Shown: piece after piece, positions 7,665 through 15,770 of the stretch | How positions within the stretch are numbered: position 1 is the stretch's first letter | Layout: the number at the start of each line of letters is the position of its first letter | Assembly: GCF_002556545.1 (NCBI RefSeq) | Contig: NZ_CP022685.1 | Location: 2,790,001-2,854,000 of the forward strand | Direction: 5' to 3' | DNA: 64,000 nt | DNA from: Streptomyces formicae | Lineage (GTDB): Bacteria > Actinomycetota > Actinomycetes > Streptomycetales > Streptomycetaceae | Program-made: the position numbers and the translations under genes | The notes under the pieces: generated by a model | What the model was told of the DNA's origin: nothing | The model's input: the letters and a program-made list of their open reading frames with translations, nothing else | Databases searched by the model: none

Positions 7665-8882
7665 TCACCTTCGGTCGGCGCTACGCAGGATGTCGAGGAG
7701 GTCCGAAGGACCGGGGATGCTATGGCGGAAGAACAAGGCGACAGAGCCAGTGACAACCAGACCTAGAAAGGGCCCTGAGACGCCTTCGGGGAATCCGAGC
7801 ATGTGGGCTCCCCACATCGCCAGAACCACGACGCCGCCCGCTCCCACAATGCGCGGCATACCGTGCTCGGTCACCGGGTCGATACCACTCAGCTCGTCCG
7901 CGTCGAGAAGTTCGCCGACGCGACCCTCGACGTAGCGTTCAGTGATCGTGACCAGCATGCCAGCGAGCTTCTGAAGCGCCGGGCCGGGATCGATGTCCTG
8001 CTGGGCCTCAGCAGCCCGAAGAGCTCCAACCACCTTGGCCGCGTGGAGCTTGAGCTCACGTCGGCGGTGTCTGCGCGGCTTGCCGTGGCGAGTACGCCAG
8101 GCCCTTCGGATGACCCGTTCGCAGGCACGGACGGACACCTGCGGCATGTCCAGCGGTGGGGTCTCAGCGGTACGCAGGTACGCACGTCCACAGCGCGTAG
8201 CGGTGCTCAACAGGACAGCAACCGGCCCGTACCGTCTCTCGACCGTCTGCTTCGAAACTGCGGCAGCGGGACGCGTTGCATCCGGCTCACCCCATCCGCC
8301 GAACGCCGTCAAGCCAGGCGAGACCAGCCAGACGGCCGTGATGATTGCCAAAACCGTGATAACCGGGGCGAGGCCTGTGATCACGGAGCCCGGATGTTCG
8401 GAGATACCTGTCCACACCGAAGGGACGTCGGTCAGCTTCCGCCCTGTCCAACTAGCTGCGTCCCACACTCCCTTGGCGAGGTGCGTGAACGGATCGAGCG
8501 GATCGCCATCGTTCTCGGACTCGGTTCCGCCCGGCAAACCAGCGGCGCCACGGACAAGCAGCACGACGAGAAGAAGCAGCAGGACTCGGCCTGGTGTGAG
8601 GGCGAGGAAGGCGTCCCACCATCGCACGAGGCACAGCGGTATGTTCGCGGTCGGTTCAGGACGCTCCGGCAGGACGCGCGGCAGCACTCGGCGTGCTTCG
8701 TTGAACAGACGCTCGGAGAGGCGCTGAGCGTACTGGTGACGGCGCATCCGGATACGGCGGCGTAACGGATCTAGGACGGCGGCTGTCGCTGCGAAAATGA
8801 TCAGCACCACCGGGACGGTCACAAGGGTGACGAGGAAGGACACCGGGGCAGTCTTCCGTCGACTGCCTACGCGTGTCGACAA
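7665..8882 (-). CDS. Multi-pass membrane protein of unknown function
   Basis: 405 aa in the longest form, starting at TTG 8882. An internal GTG (TAPV-SFLV, about 50 bases further in), preceded by GGAAGA, is a plausible alternative start. Hydrophobic segments lie at about residues 16-38, 98-116, 165-190 and 345-390, with a long basic soluble region at about 240-330 (RRAWRTRHGKPRRHRRRELK) containing helices. No transporter or enzyme motif is recognised. It stands alone among accessory genes, with tiny overlapping ORFs behind it. Confidence 0.6.
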   Translation of the reverse strand: MSTRVGSRRKTAPVSFLVTLVTVPVVLIIFAATAAVLDPLRRRIRMRRHQYAQRLSERLFNEARRVLPRVLPERPEPTANIPLCLVRWWDAFLALTPGRVLLLLLVVLLVRGAAGLPGGTESENDGDPLDPFTHLAKGVWDAASWTGRKLTDVPSVWTGISEHPGSVITGLAPVITVLAIITAVWLVSPGLTAFGGWGEPDATRPAAAVSKQTVERRYGPVAVLLSTATRCGRAYLRTAETPPLDMPQVSVRACERVIRRAWRTRHGKPRRHRRRELKLHAAKVVGALRAAEAQQDIDPGPALQKLAGMLVTITERYVEGRVGELLDADELSGIDPVTEHGMPRIVGAGGVVVLAMWGAHMLGFPEGVSGPFLGLVVTGSVALFFRHSIPGPSDLLDILRSADRR

Positions 8883-9043
8883 AACGGAGCTGATTCTCTC
8901 GCCGATTACACCCGCGTGCGGGCAGCGGCATACTGCTGGGATATTCGCGCAGTTGTCGACGAACTCACCAGAGGGCGCGTCGCCGGCTCCTTCTGCGAAT
9001 GACGCTATGCCGTGGGGTCGAGCCGTAGTTCGGAACGGTTATC
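8883..9043. other. Intergenic region
   Basis: Short accessory spacer upstream of the 405-aa membrane protein gene. It presumably holds that gene's promoter; no defined site was recognised. Confidence 0.35.
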
Positions 9044-9214
9044 TCAGAGTGAGCTGCTTCCAGCCTCCACGCCCGGCGCCTTCGCCAGAGCCGGCATGTG
9101 CTGCTGGAGCCGGAGGAACGCGGCAGCCTGCGGCGAGTCGGGGGCGAGGGTGTAGGTGACGATCGTCAGGCCGGGGTCGGCGGGGATCTCCAAGGCGCCG
9201 CAGCCTTCTAGCAT
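9044..9214 (-). pseudogene. C-terminal fragment of a transcriptional regulator (MmyB-like ligand-binding region?)
   Basis: A 56-aa open stretch, MLEGCGALEIPADPGLTIVT followed by YTLAPDSPQAAAFLRLQQ, resembles the C-terminal end of MmyB-type XRE regulators, where a DP-x-L-x-L-V-x-Y-T segment precedes a P-x-S-P turn and a final helix. There is no HTH or N-terminal domain upstream in any frame. It is most likely a remnant. The family call is from memory of the pattern and is weak; it could also be a short orphan ORF. Confidence 0.35.
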
Positions 9215-9277
9215 GGCGCGCCAGCCACACGCAGGTGATCCTCCCTATTGCTCTGGCAGGCAGGCTCACGCATCACG

Positions 9278-10084
9278 ATGCGTGTCGTGCAACTAGAAGA
9301 AGCTGTAGCGGCGACGAGCGCACTAACCACCCTCATCACGGTGCCGGCCACTCTCCTCGCTGCGTACTGGGCGAGACGCAGCGCAGACAAGGCCGCTAGC
9401 GCCACGGTGGCGGCGGGCGCTGATCAGTCTCAAGCCACTGTGGCGGCCGCCCAACTCCAGGAGCGTGCGGCACGCGAGGAGTCACTGGAGAGTGCGCGTC
9501 GATCGGCCTACAGCGCATTTCTCAGCGCAGTAGACGTCTTCGTTCGGACCGTCACCGCGCTCCCAGATATTCCTATCGCTTCCCGGCGGGAGCTGTTGGA
9601 TCAGAAAGCGACCGCTGTGGTCCAGGCACGGGCTAACGTTGCAGTTCTGGGGCCCCTGCCGGTTCTCCGCCAGTTGGAGAAGGTGGCCAAGCAGTGCACC
9701 GAATTGGAGAAACTGGCACTTCGCAGAGCTGTACTGAGGTCTGCGCTCAATGCTCTGGAGGACGCCTGGTGCCCTCGCAACGCAGAGTGGTGCCAGGACC
9801 CACACCACAACTCCGCGCACGCCGCTTGGAACCTTTTATGCGAGTGGGGCCGGCTGGAGGATGAGGAACGGTGGGAAAAGCTTGACTTCTTGGAGTTCCT
9901 CTTGCAGGACAGCCACGCCATGGACACGGAACAGATTAAGCACGTACTTGAGGTGGCTAACAGTGTTGTGTTCTGGGACGAGATGATTGGCAGCCTTGTT
10001 CGAGACCCACTCCTGGAGCGTTTTCAGGCAGTACGAGACGCGTTTATCGACGTCGCGTACGGCTCCCTGGACCTTGTCGCCTAA
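9278..10084 (+). CDS. Hypothetical protein with one N-terminal membrane helix
   Basis: 268 aa from ATG 9278 (a TTG at 9248 would add ten residues; neither has a clear Shine-Dalgarno). Residues 8-32 (AATSALTTLITVPATLLAAY) are a hydrophobic anchor followed by WARRSADKAA. Then come a helical Ala/Gln-rich stretch (residues 35-70) and a large soluble helical domain rich in Trp and charged residues. The pattern of anchor plus coiled coil plus helical domain is common in accessory actinobacterial hypothetical proteins. Function is unknown. Codon use is less GC-biased than in the core genes to the right. Confidence 0.55.
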   Translation: MRVVQLEEAVAATSALTTLITVPATLLAAYWARRSADKAASATVAAGADQSQATVAAAQLQERAAREESLESARRSAYSAFLSAVDVFVRTVTALPDIPIASRRELLDQKATAVVQARANVAVLGPLPVLRQLEKVAKQCTELEKLALRRAVLRSALNALEDAWCPRNAEWCQDPHHNSAHAAWNLLCEWGRLEDEERWEKLDFLEFLLQDSHAMDTEQIKHVLEVANSVVFWDEMIGSLVRDPLLERFQAVRDAFIDVAYGSLDLVA

Positions 10085-10140
10085 TTCACGAGGCTGCTCG
10101 CACCAGACAACAACGATCAAGGGAGACCTGTCGGCCACGC

Positions 10141-10266
10141 GGACTCACCAATGACGAGATCGGCGCGTTGCTGAACCATGCAGCCTGCTTCACCGGATGG
10201 TCCAAGGTGTTCACCGCCATGACCGAGATCCGCAACATCCTGGAGTCGCGCCGACCTGCGCGGTGA
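10141..10266 (+). pseudogene. Carboxymuconolactone-decarboxylase-like C-terminal fragment
   Basis: Reading from 10141, the frame gives GLTNDEIGALLNHAACFTGW then SKVFTAMTEIRNILESRRPAR and a stop at 10264-10266. The order G-L-T-x-x-E-I, then H-x-A-x-x-x-G-W, matches the C-terminal half of the CMD/AhpD-like fold. No start codon or N-terminal half is present, because the frame runs into the end of the previous gene. It is a decayed fragment. Confidence 0.5.
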
Positions 10267-10449
10267 GGTCAGCTCCTGTCGCGCACCGGAGCACGCAGGT
10301 CGAACACAGTGTCCGTGAACGGCTCGGTCTCCGCACGGAGCGCGGACTTCGCCACCTTCCCGCTGGCCGTGTACGGAAGAGCGCGACTGGACAGCACTAC
10401 GGCGAACGATGCCCCTGGTCCTGGAACCCTTCCACCGGACCCAACAGAA
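10267..10449. other. Scar region between gene fragments
   Basis: Between the CMD-like fragment and the truncated TetR gene I see no complete gene. Short open stretches exist on both strands but none shows a domain. This looks like recombination debris. Confidence 0.4.
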
Positions 10450-10626
10450 CTACCTGCCGCTGGCCCGCATGATCGAGAACACCCCCGCGACCTGCGCGAC
10501 CTCGTGCATCGTCACATGCTCCGCACCCCGCTCGGCCACCAGCCAGGCGGCCGCCTCCAACAACCGGGCCCGATTGCGGACGGCGTCAGCCCGCTCTCCC
10601 GCGAGATCGCCCGAAGGTTCGGTCAT
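10450..10626 (-). pseudogene. Truncated TetR-family regulator
   Basis: 58 aa. Residues 16-48 (RNRARLLEAAAWLVAERGAE then HVTMHEVAQVAGV) are the first two helices of a TetR helix-turn-helix. The sequence then leaves the family (FSIMRASGR) and stops. The recognition helix end (usually G-T-[VL]-Y-x-x-F) and the whole ligand domain are missing. The ATG still overlaps the stop of the Rieske gene by four bases (ATGA), so the original coupled order was Rieske-TetR. The junction near 10475 is a deletion or recombination point. Confidence 0.65.
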
Positions 10627-10955
10627 CCATCACTCCGCGACACGACATCGACGTATTCGCGACCACCCTCGATCCGCACCGGATACACCGGCACGGGCCG
10701 CGAGGCCGGTGGGTCGAGCGGCTTGCCGGTGCGCAGGTCGAAGCGGCAGTCGTGCAGCCAGCACTCGACCGTGCACCCCTCCACCTCGCCCTCGGAGAGC
10801 GAGACGGCACTGTGCGAACACACGTCGTAGATCGCGAAGAGCTCCTCCCCAGTCAGGACCAGCGAGACGGGCACGCCCTCAGCCTCGAACCGCCGCGGAA
10901 CGCCCTCCTCCAGCGCGTCGAACCGGCAGAGGTACGTGTAACCGTCGATGGACAT
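10623..10955 (-). CDS. Rieske [2Fe-2S] ferredoxin
   Basis: 110 aa from an ATG with AGGAG five bases upstream. It has a complete Rieske site: C46-S-H48 and C65-W-L-H68, separated by SLSEGEVEG as in bedD/hcaC-type ferredoxins. The C-terminal RFDLRTGKPLDPPASRPVPV is also typical. It should carry electrons from a reductase to a non-haem oxygenase, but no oxygenase or reductase is nearby. It could be an orphan left after island decay. Translation was once coupled to the now truncated TetR gene. Confidence 0.85.
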   Translation of the reverse strand: MSIDGYTYLCRFDALEEGVPRRFEAEGVPVSLVLTGEELFAIYDVCSHSAVSLSEGEVEGCTVECWLHDCRFDLRTGKPLDPPASRPVPVYPVRIEGGREYVDVVSRSDG

Positions 10956-11468
10956 CAAACTCCTCGGGGACTCCAGGCAGCGGTCATCTGCTCCACCGGG
11001 GTACGTCGGGCAGGTCAGCAGCGTCACGCGCGTGACCTTGCAGACCGCTCACGCTAGCGACGTGGCCAGGCTCAGGAACCTGCCCGCAGCCCGAAACTGG
11101 CCTCGGCATATGGACCTAGGGCGCGCCTCAGGGACAGGTCGGCGTGCCACCTCCGCGTGACGTGCACAGACGTCGTCCGCGCTCAGAGCAGCGTCGGCCG
11201 CGTGGTGCCGCCGCACGATCCGGAAACCAACGAGCAGACCCTCGGCTGTGAACCCGCAGGGCAGACACCTCGTACATGAACTTCCGATTCACCCGCCGCC
11301 TGAATGTCCGCTCCAGATCGGAGTTAGACCACCTTCAACGCCCGGAATGCCCAGCTCTTCCACATGAGCGGTGGACAGGGGCGACAATACGCGGACTCGG
11401 ATTCGCCCCAAACAGTTTATTGAGTGAGGAAACATGACCTCTGACCTGTGAAAATAAAGAGCGGCAGA
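10956..11468. other. Gap of about 510 bases between the Rieske gene and rnpB
   Basis: No gene is supported. A short minus-strand open stretch near 11075-11160 reads like residual protein (VTRRWHADLSLRRALGPYAE) but has no start or homology I can name. The 100 bases next to rnpB (11370-11465) are clearly AT-rich. The change from accessory to core-like composition occurs here. Confidence 0.45.
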
Positions 11469-11869
11469 CGAGTCGGGCTGTACGCCGGGTTCTGTCGCCC
11501 GGGCGCCTCGCGGCGGCCGGGGAGACGGCCATCCATCTAGGGCCAGCATTGCTGCCGGCCTCGTGCGGTCTACCCGCGGACTCGGGCGGGCAGCCCTCGA
11601 ACGTCCGCGCAGAGCCACCGAAGTGGCTCCTCTTGACCTTGCTCCAGGTGGGGTTTACCTAGCCGCCTGAGTCACCTCAGGCGCTGGTGGTCTCTTACAC
11701 CACCGTTTCACCCTTACCGGGGGCCTGAGCCCTCGGCGGTCTGTTTTCTGTGGCACTGTCCCGCGGGTCACCCCGGGTGGCTGTTAGCCACCACCTTGCC
11801 CTGTGGAGCCCGGACGTTCCTCGGGAAGCGCCCCCGAAGGGGTCTTCACGCGGCCGTCCGCCCGGCTCG
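11469..11869 (-). ncRNA. rnpB: RNase P RNA (type A)
   Basis: Read on the minus strand, the RNA starts CGAGCCGGGCGGACGGCCGC and ends GCGTACAGCCCGACTCG, so the 5' and 3' ends pair as the P1 helix. The conserved core is intact: GAGGAACGTCCGGGCTCCAC near the 5' end, the ACAGAAA segment, GGTAAGGGTGAAACGGTGG in the middle and AGACCGCACGAGGCCGGC near the 3' side. At about 401 nt it has the usual Streptomyces length. It is the catalytic RNA that matures tRNA 5' ends. Its first 86 bases also encode the C-terminus of the neighbouring transporter on the same strand. Confidence 0.95.
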
Positions 11870-12761
11870 TCTGCCGTGCCGACCATGGTACCCGCCGTAC
11901 GCCGGGTGCCCGCGCCGTGGCCAGGAACGATCCGGCGATGATCAGTGCGAAGGCGGCCATGACGTCGGCGGTCAGGGGCTCGGAGAGGAAGGTGACGCCC
12001 GCCGCCACCGCCACGGCCGGATTGACGTAGGTGAAGACGACCGCCCGCGTGGGGCCCGCCTCGCGGATCAGTTCGAGGAAGAGGACGAAGGCCAGGGCCG
12101 TGCAGACGACGCCGAGGCCCGCGAGGGACGCCAGGGTCGGGGCGTCCGGAAGCGTCCCCGGCCAGGAGAGCGCCGCCGCAGGGGCGTAGACCAGCGCCGC
12201 CAGGGCCAGGCAGGGGGCGACCAGCTGGAGGGTGGGGACCTCGCGCAGGTGGCGGGCGGCGATCAGCGGGGCGATCGCGTAGCCCAGCGCGGTCAGCATG
12301 ACCTCCGTGAGGGACCAGGCGTCGCCGCCCGTCAGCTGGGGCGCGGTCAGGACGGCGACGCCCGCGAGACCGAGGCCGAGGCCGGTGAGACGGCGCGCGC
12401 CGAGGCGTTCGGTGTCGCCGAAGAAGCGGGCGAGCAGGGCGCCGATGATCGGGACCGCGGCGATGAGGAGTCCGGCCGTCGAGCTGGAGAGGTGGCGCTC
12501 CGCGTCGGTCAGGGTCCACCACGGCCCGAGGATCTCCACGCAGGCGAAGGCGAGCATGGGCCGCCAGTGCGTCCTCAGTGCGCGGGGCAGTCCCCCTTGT
12601 CGTACCGCGAAGGGCAGCAGGATGGCCGCGCCGAGGGCGCAGCGCGTGAAGACCACCGTCGCCGGTGTCAGGCCGCTGTCGACCGCCACCTTGATCATGA
12701 AGTACGGGATGCCCCACAGGACACCCATGAGCGAGAACAGGAACCAGCCACGTGCCGTCAT
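11784..12761 (-). CDS. EamA/DMT-superfamily exporter
   Basis: 325 aa with ten hydrophobic segments in two EamA repeats (about residues 5-135 and 150-285), starting MTARGWFLFSLMGVLWGIPY. The repeats end in the usual FxxLxREAGPTRAVVFTYVNPA region. DMT proteins export amino acids, drugs or metabolites. The last about 28 residues lie inside rnpB and are hydrophilic, so they are probably a tolerated tail. The gene is 19 bases downstream of an AraC-type regulator on the same strand, which suggests that regulator controls it. Substrate is unknown. Confidence 0.85.
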   Translation of the reverse strand: MTARGWFLFSLMGVLWGIPYFMIKVAVDSGLTPATVVFTRCALGAAILLPFAVRQGGLPRALRTHWRPMLAFACVEILGPWWTLTDAERHLSSSTAGLLIAAVPIIGALLARFFGDTERLGARRLTGLGLGLAGVAVLTAPQLTGGDAWSLTEVMLTALGYAIAPLIAARHLREVPTLQLVAPCLALAALVYAPAAALSWPGTLPDAPTLASLAGLGVVCTALAFVLFLELIREAGPTRAVVFTYVNPAVAVAAGVTFLSEPLTADVMAAFALIIAGSFLATARAPGVRRVPWSARQTSRADGRVKTPSGALPEERPGSTGQGGG

Positions 12762-12780
12762 GGGGGCAGTTTCGGCCGTG

Positions 12781-13728
12781 TCAGCGCCGGGCGTCTTGAA
12801 CGCTGTTGCGGTACGCCGCGGGCGTCACCCCGAGCACGCGGCGGAACCAGCGCGTGAGGTGCGCCTGGTCGGCGAAGCCCACGAGCGCGGCGGCCTGCGC
12901 GGGGGTGCGGCCCGCCTCCAGGTGGGCGCGGGCCCGAGTCACGCGGTACTGCGCGAGCCAGGCGTAGGGCGGCAGGCCCGTCGACGTGCGGAAGGCGCGC
13001 AGGAGTTGGTAGCGGGACAGGCCGAGGGGCGCCGCGAGGTCGGCGAGGGACGGCGGGGCGAGCAGTCCGTCCGCCAGGCTCTCGCGCACGACGCGGGCGA
13101 TGCGGTCGGCGCCGGAGACGGGGGCGCGGCTCGGCACAGCGGTGCCGTGCCTGCGGGCGAGCGCGGCGAACAGCCACGGGAGGCGCGACTCGACCTCCAA
13201 CGGGTCGGCGCCGACGCTCAGTTCGGCGTGCGCGGCGCGCAGGGCGGCGGCCAGTTCGGGGTCGTTCACCACCGGGTCGCGGAAGTACGGCGGGGTCGCC
13301 GTGCCCTCGGCGAGGAGGTGCGCCGCCGGATACATGGCGCGATAGGCGTAGCCCTCGCTCGCGCCGGGGCCGCCGGTGTGCACCTCGCCGGGGGCGAGTA
13401 CGACGATGGATCCCGGGCCCAGGTGCAGCGTGCCGCCTCGGTAGTCGATGACCTCGTGCCCGCTGACGCCGATGCCGACGCTGAACTCCTCGTGGCAGTG
13501 CGGGGCGTAGCGGTGCCGGTCGAAGCGGGCGGTCAGGAGGTCGAGGGCGGGGCCGCCGGGACCGAGGGGGGTGCGGGTCCATACGGCGTGCTCGCGGGGG
13601 TTTCGTCGCCGACGCCGGCTGTCCGTTCCGATCGTGGCGGCCGGGTCGGGTACGTCGGTCGCGTGGGCCGCGTCGCCGCGTGGGGCCGCTTCGGGCAGCA
13701 GCCCTCCGTCATCCGTGCCAACGCCCAT
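12781..13728 (-). CDS. AraC-family transcriptional regulator
   Basis: 315 aa. Residues 50-150 form a cupin-like AraC ligand-binding domain (RHRYAPHCHEEFSVGIGVSG, then PGEVHTG). Residues 205-312 hold two HTH motifs (LADLAAPLGLSRYQLLRAFR and AAALVGFADQAHLTRWFRRV) and the AraC ending GVTPAAYR. The first 45 residues are low-complexity, and no good alternative start is visible downstream. It is upstream of and probably co-transcribed with the DMT exporter, a common pairing in which the regulator senses the exported compound. Confidence 0.85.
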   Translation of the reverse strand: MGVGTDDGGLLPEAAPRGDAAHATDVPDPAATIGTDSRRRRRNPREHAVWTRTPLGPGGPALDLLTARFDRHRYAPHCHEEFSVGIGVSGHEVIDYRGGTLHLGPGSIVVLAPGEVHTGGPGASEGYAYRAMYPAAHLLAEGTATPPYFRDPVVNDPELAAALRAAHAELSVGADPLEVESRLPWLFAALARRHGTAVPSRAPVSGADRIARVVRESLADGLLAPPSLADLAAPLGLSRYQLLRAFRTSTGLPPYAWLAQYRVTRARAHLEAGRTPAQAAALVGFADQAHLTRWFRRVLGVTPAAYRNSVQDARR

Positions 13729-13770
13729 CCCGCGCCCCCGCTGTCCCGTCGCCCGCTCGCCCTGCCCCTG

Positions 13771-14328
13771 TCAGCGGTCCAACGCGCGCGTGCCCGTCTT
13801 CCATGCCGCTCCGAGGTCCACGCCCTCGGGAAAGCGGCCGTGGATCTCCAGGATGACCATGCCGTGGGCGAAGGCCCAGGCCGCCCTCGCCAGGTCGACG
13901 TCGCCGCCGCAGGCCCGCACGAGAGGGGCCGCGGCCCGGTCCTCCAGGCCCGGCGGCAGGGCGTGGCGCGGGAGCGGGCGTTCGGTGGCCAGGCGGTAGA
14001 GGTGGGGGTGGCCCAGGGCGTACGCGCGGTAGGCGTCGGTCAGGGCTTCGAGCGAGCCCGGCGCCGCGGCCTCCGCCTCCTCGCAGGCCCGCGCCGACTC
14101 GTCGAGCAGCTGCGCGATCAGCTCGACCTCCACCGCGGACTTGTCGGGGAAGTGCTTGTAGAGCGAGGGCGCCTTGATGCCCAGCCGGTCGGCGAGCGAG
14201 CGCATCGTGAGCTTCTCGGCGCCGGACTCCTCCAGGAGTTCGCGGGCGGCGGCGACGATCTCCCTGGCGCGGGGGGTGAGGTGCTCCCCCCAGGTCGGGA
14301 GATCGCCGGTCCGGTGCTTGTCAGCCAC
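13771..14328 (-). CDS. TetR-family repressor, probably autoregulatory
   Basis: 185 aa. The GTG at 14328 is chosen because it follows GGAAGGGTTCC and overlaps the end of the DUF4260 gene by eight bases; an in-frame ATG would lie 30 bases further up. The HTH at residues 25-65 (LLEESGAEKLTMRSLADRLG then IKAPSLYKHFPDK) is canonical. The C-terminus contains a WAFAHGMVILE segment of the TetR_C/WHG type. It forms a two-gene operon behind the DUF4260 gene, whose promoter has two matching palindromes built around its -10 box. Confidence 0.85.
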   Translation of the reverse strand: MADKHRTGDLPTWGEHLTPRAREIVAAARELLEESGAEKLTMRSLADRLGIKAPSLYKHFPDKSAVEVELIAQLLDESARACEEAEAAAPGSLEALTDAYRAYALGHPHLYRLATERPLPRHALPPGLEDRAAAPLVRACGGDVDLARAAWAFAHGMVILEIHGRFPEGVDLGAAWKTGTRALDR

Positions 14329-14752
14329 GCTGGAACCCTTCCTTCGTACGGAGTCCATAGCCGAAGGCGCGATCGTACGAGATGTGGGCGAGCCAGCCGC
14401 ACAGGGCCGCGAACGCCGGGGGCCAGGCGACGGGCGAGAAGGGGAAGAGCGCGATGAGCGCGACGGGGACCAGGGCGCGGTGGGCCGCGTTGTAGTACGG
14501 GACGGCGCGGGGCGGGAGCTGACCGCGGGCCATCCTCGGCGCGTCGCGCAGGCCCACGAGGAACGTCAGGTCGGGGGCGATGAGGAAGAACCCGGCGAGC
14601 AGGCCCGCGAGCCAGCCGTGGTTGACGCCTTCGAGCACCGCGAAGGCCGACCAGAAGAGGGCGTTGACGAGCCAGGCGGCGCGGCGGACGCGGGTCGACT
14701 TCGAGGTGCGGGCGGGAGTGGCTGCCCGGGGCGTCTGGGTCGGTGTGCTCAT
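14321..14752 (-). CDS. DUF4260-family small membrane protein
   Basis: 143 aa from an ATG. After a Thr/Arg-rich start there are four hydrophobic segments (about 28-45, 50-68, 88-108 and 108-130). The tail GWLAHISYDRAFGYGLRTKE has the H-x-x-[FY]-D-R-x-x-G-Y-G-L signature of DUF4260. The function of the family is unknown. It is co-transcribed with, and translationally overlapped by, the TetR repressor, and so is the likely target gene of that repressor. Confidence 0.8.
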   Translation of the reverse strand: MSTPTQTPRAATPARTSKSTRVRRAAWLVNALFWSAFAVLEGVNHGWLAGLLAGFFLIAPDLTFLVGLRDAPRMARGQLPPRAVPYYNAAHRALVPVALIALFPFSPVAWPPAFAALCGWLAHISYDRAFGYGLRTKEGFQRG

Positions 14753-14773
14753 GGGGTCCCCCTCGGAAGCCGA

Positions 14774-14823
14774 TGGCTAACTGCGTTAGCCAGAACATTA
14801 TGGCTAACAGAGTTAGCCGTCAA
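14774..14823 (-). promoter_or_regulatory. Promoter with two tandem TetR operators
   Basis: On the minus strand, -35 TTGACG (14818-14823) and -10 TAATGT (14795-14800) are spaced 17 bases apart. A palindrome GGCTAAC-aga-GTTAGCC (14802-14818) fills the spacer. A second copy, TGGCTAACTGCGTTAGCCA (14774-14792), lies immediately downstream of the -10 over the start-site region. Binding at both would fully block transcription of the DUF4260-TetR operon. The TetR encoded at 13771-14328 is the obvious candidate. Confidence 0.85.
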
Positions 14824-14903
14824 GGCTTCCGTAGGCGGGGAATCCGTCCGCCCCCGCAGGTCGCCCTTGACCCTTCCGCAGCGTCAACGTTTCTACTGGG
14901 CCT

Positions 14904-15770
14904 ATGCGGATCGGAGAGCTCGCCGGACTCGTCGGCGTCACCACGCGTGCCATCAGGCACTACCACCACCTGGGCCTGCTGCCCGAGCCCGAACGACGGC
15001 CCAACGGCTACCGCGAGTACGGGCTGCGGCACGCCGTCGCCCTGGCCCGCGTCCTGCGCCTCACCGAGCTCGGTCTCGGCCTCTCCGAGGTGCGGGACGT
15101 GCTCGCGGACGACGCGGGCCGCGACCTCGCCGAGGTCCTCGCCGAACTGGACGCGGACCTCGCACGACAGGAAGCCGCGATCCGCGAGCGCAGGAAACGG
15201 CTGCGTTCGCTCCTCGACGACGCGGAGCACGGGCGCCTCTCGCCCGAAGGGCCCGTCTCCCCCGAACTCGCCGCCTTCTTCGGCGAGATGGCACGCGCGA
15301 CGGCGGGACACACCCGCCCGGAGTCCGCGATGGCCGCCAAGGACCGCGAGTTCCTCGCCCTGTTCGACACGACCGCCTCGCCGCAGGACCGCGACGCCTT
15401 CCTCACCGCGCTGCGCCCCGCCCTCAGTACGCCGGGTGCCGTCGAGCGGGCCCACGCGGTGTACGAACGGCTCGACGCCCTCGCCGACGCCGACCTCGCG
15501 GACCCGCGCACCCGGTCCGCCGTGGACGAGGCCGCGCGGACGCTCGTCGACGCCCTGCCCGACTCGCTCCTCACACACCTCGGCAGCGAGGGCGCCCAGG
15601 CTTTCGCCGAGGGCCGCGCGGTCCGCGACGACGGGTTCCTCGAAGCCTTCCTCGCCGACTTCGCACCCGCGCAGGCCGCGGCCGTCCAGCGCGCGATGGG
15701 ACTGCTCGCCCGGCGCGTGGCGGACCGGCCCGACGCGCCCCGGGAGCCCGACGGGAGGGGGTCCCGATGA
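14904..15770 (+). CDS. MerR-family transcriptional regulator
   Basis: 288 aa starting MRIGELAGLVGVTTRAIRHY, a canonical MerR HTH and wing (residues 1-70, ending RVLRLTELGLGLSEVRDVL). A dimerisation helix follows (85-125, LARQEAAIRERRKRLRSLLD). The C-terminal 160 residues form a helical effector domain without cysteine clusters, so metal sensing is unlikely. The stop overlaps the next ATG by four bases, coupling it to a small membrane protein. It is transcribed away from the DUF4260/TetR operon. Confidence 0.85.
   Translation: MRIGELAGLVGVTTRAIRHYHHLGLLPEPERRPNGYREYGLRHAVALARVLRLTELGLGLSEVRDVLADDAGRDLAEVLAELDADLARQEAAIRERRKRLRSLLDDAEHGRLSPEGPVSPELAAFFGEMARATAGHTRPESAMAAKDREFLALFDTTASPQDRDAFLTALRPALSTPGAVERAHAVYERLDALADADLADPRTRSAVDEAARTLVDALPDSLLTHLGSEGAQAFAEGRAVRDDGFLEAFLADFAPAQAAAVQRAMGLLARRVADRPDAPREPDGRGSR

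Noticed and set aside
11075..11160. Minus-strand open stretch with protein-like composition next to the Rieske upstream region
   Set aside because: It has no start codon, no Shine-Dalgarno and no recognised family, so it cannot be called even as a remnant.
11469..11869. Attachment site at the 3' end of rnpB with a duplicate in the left arm
   Set aside because: No second copy of the terminal 15-20 bases of rnpB was found in 1-11468, so an att site is not claimed.
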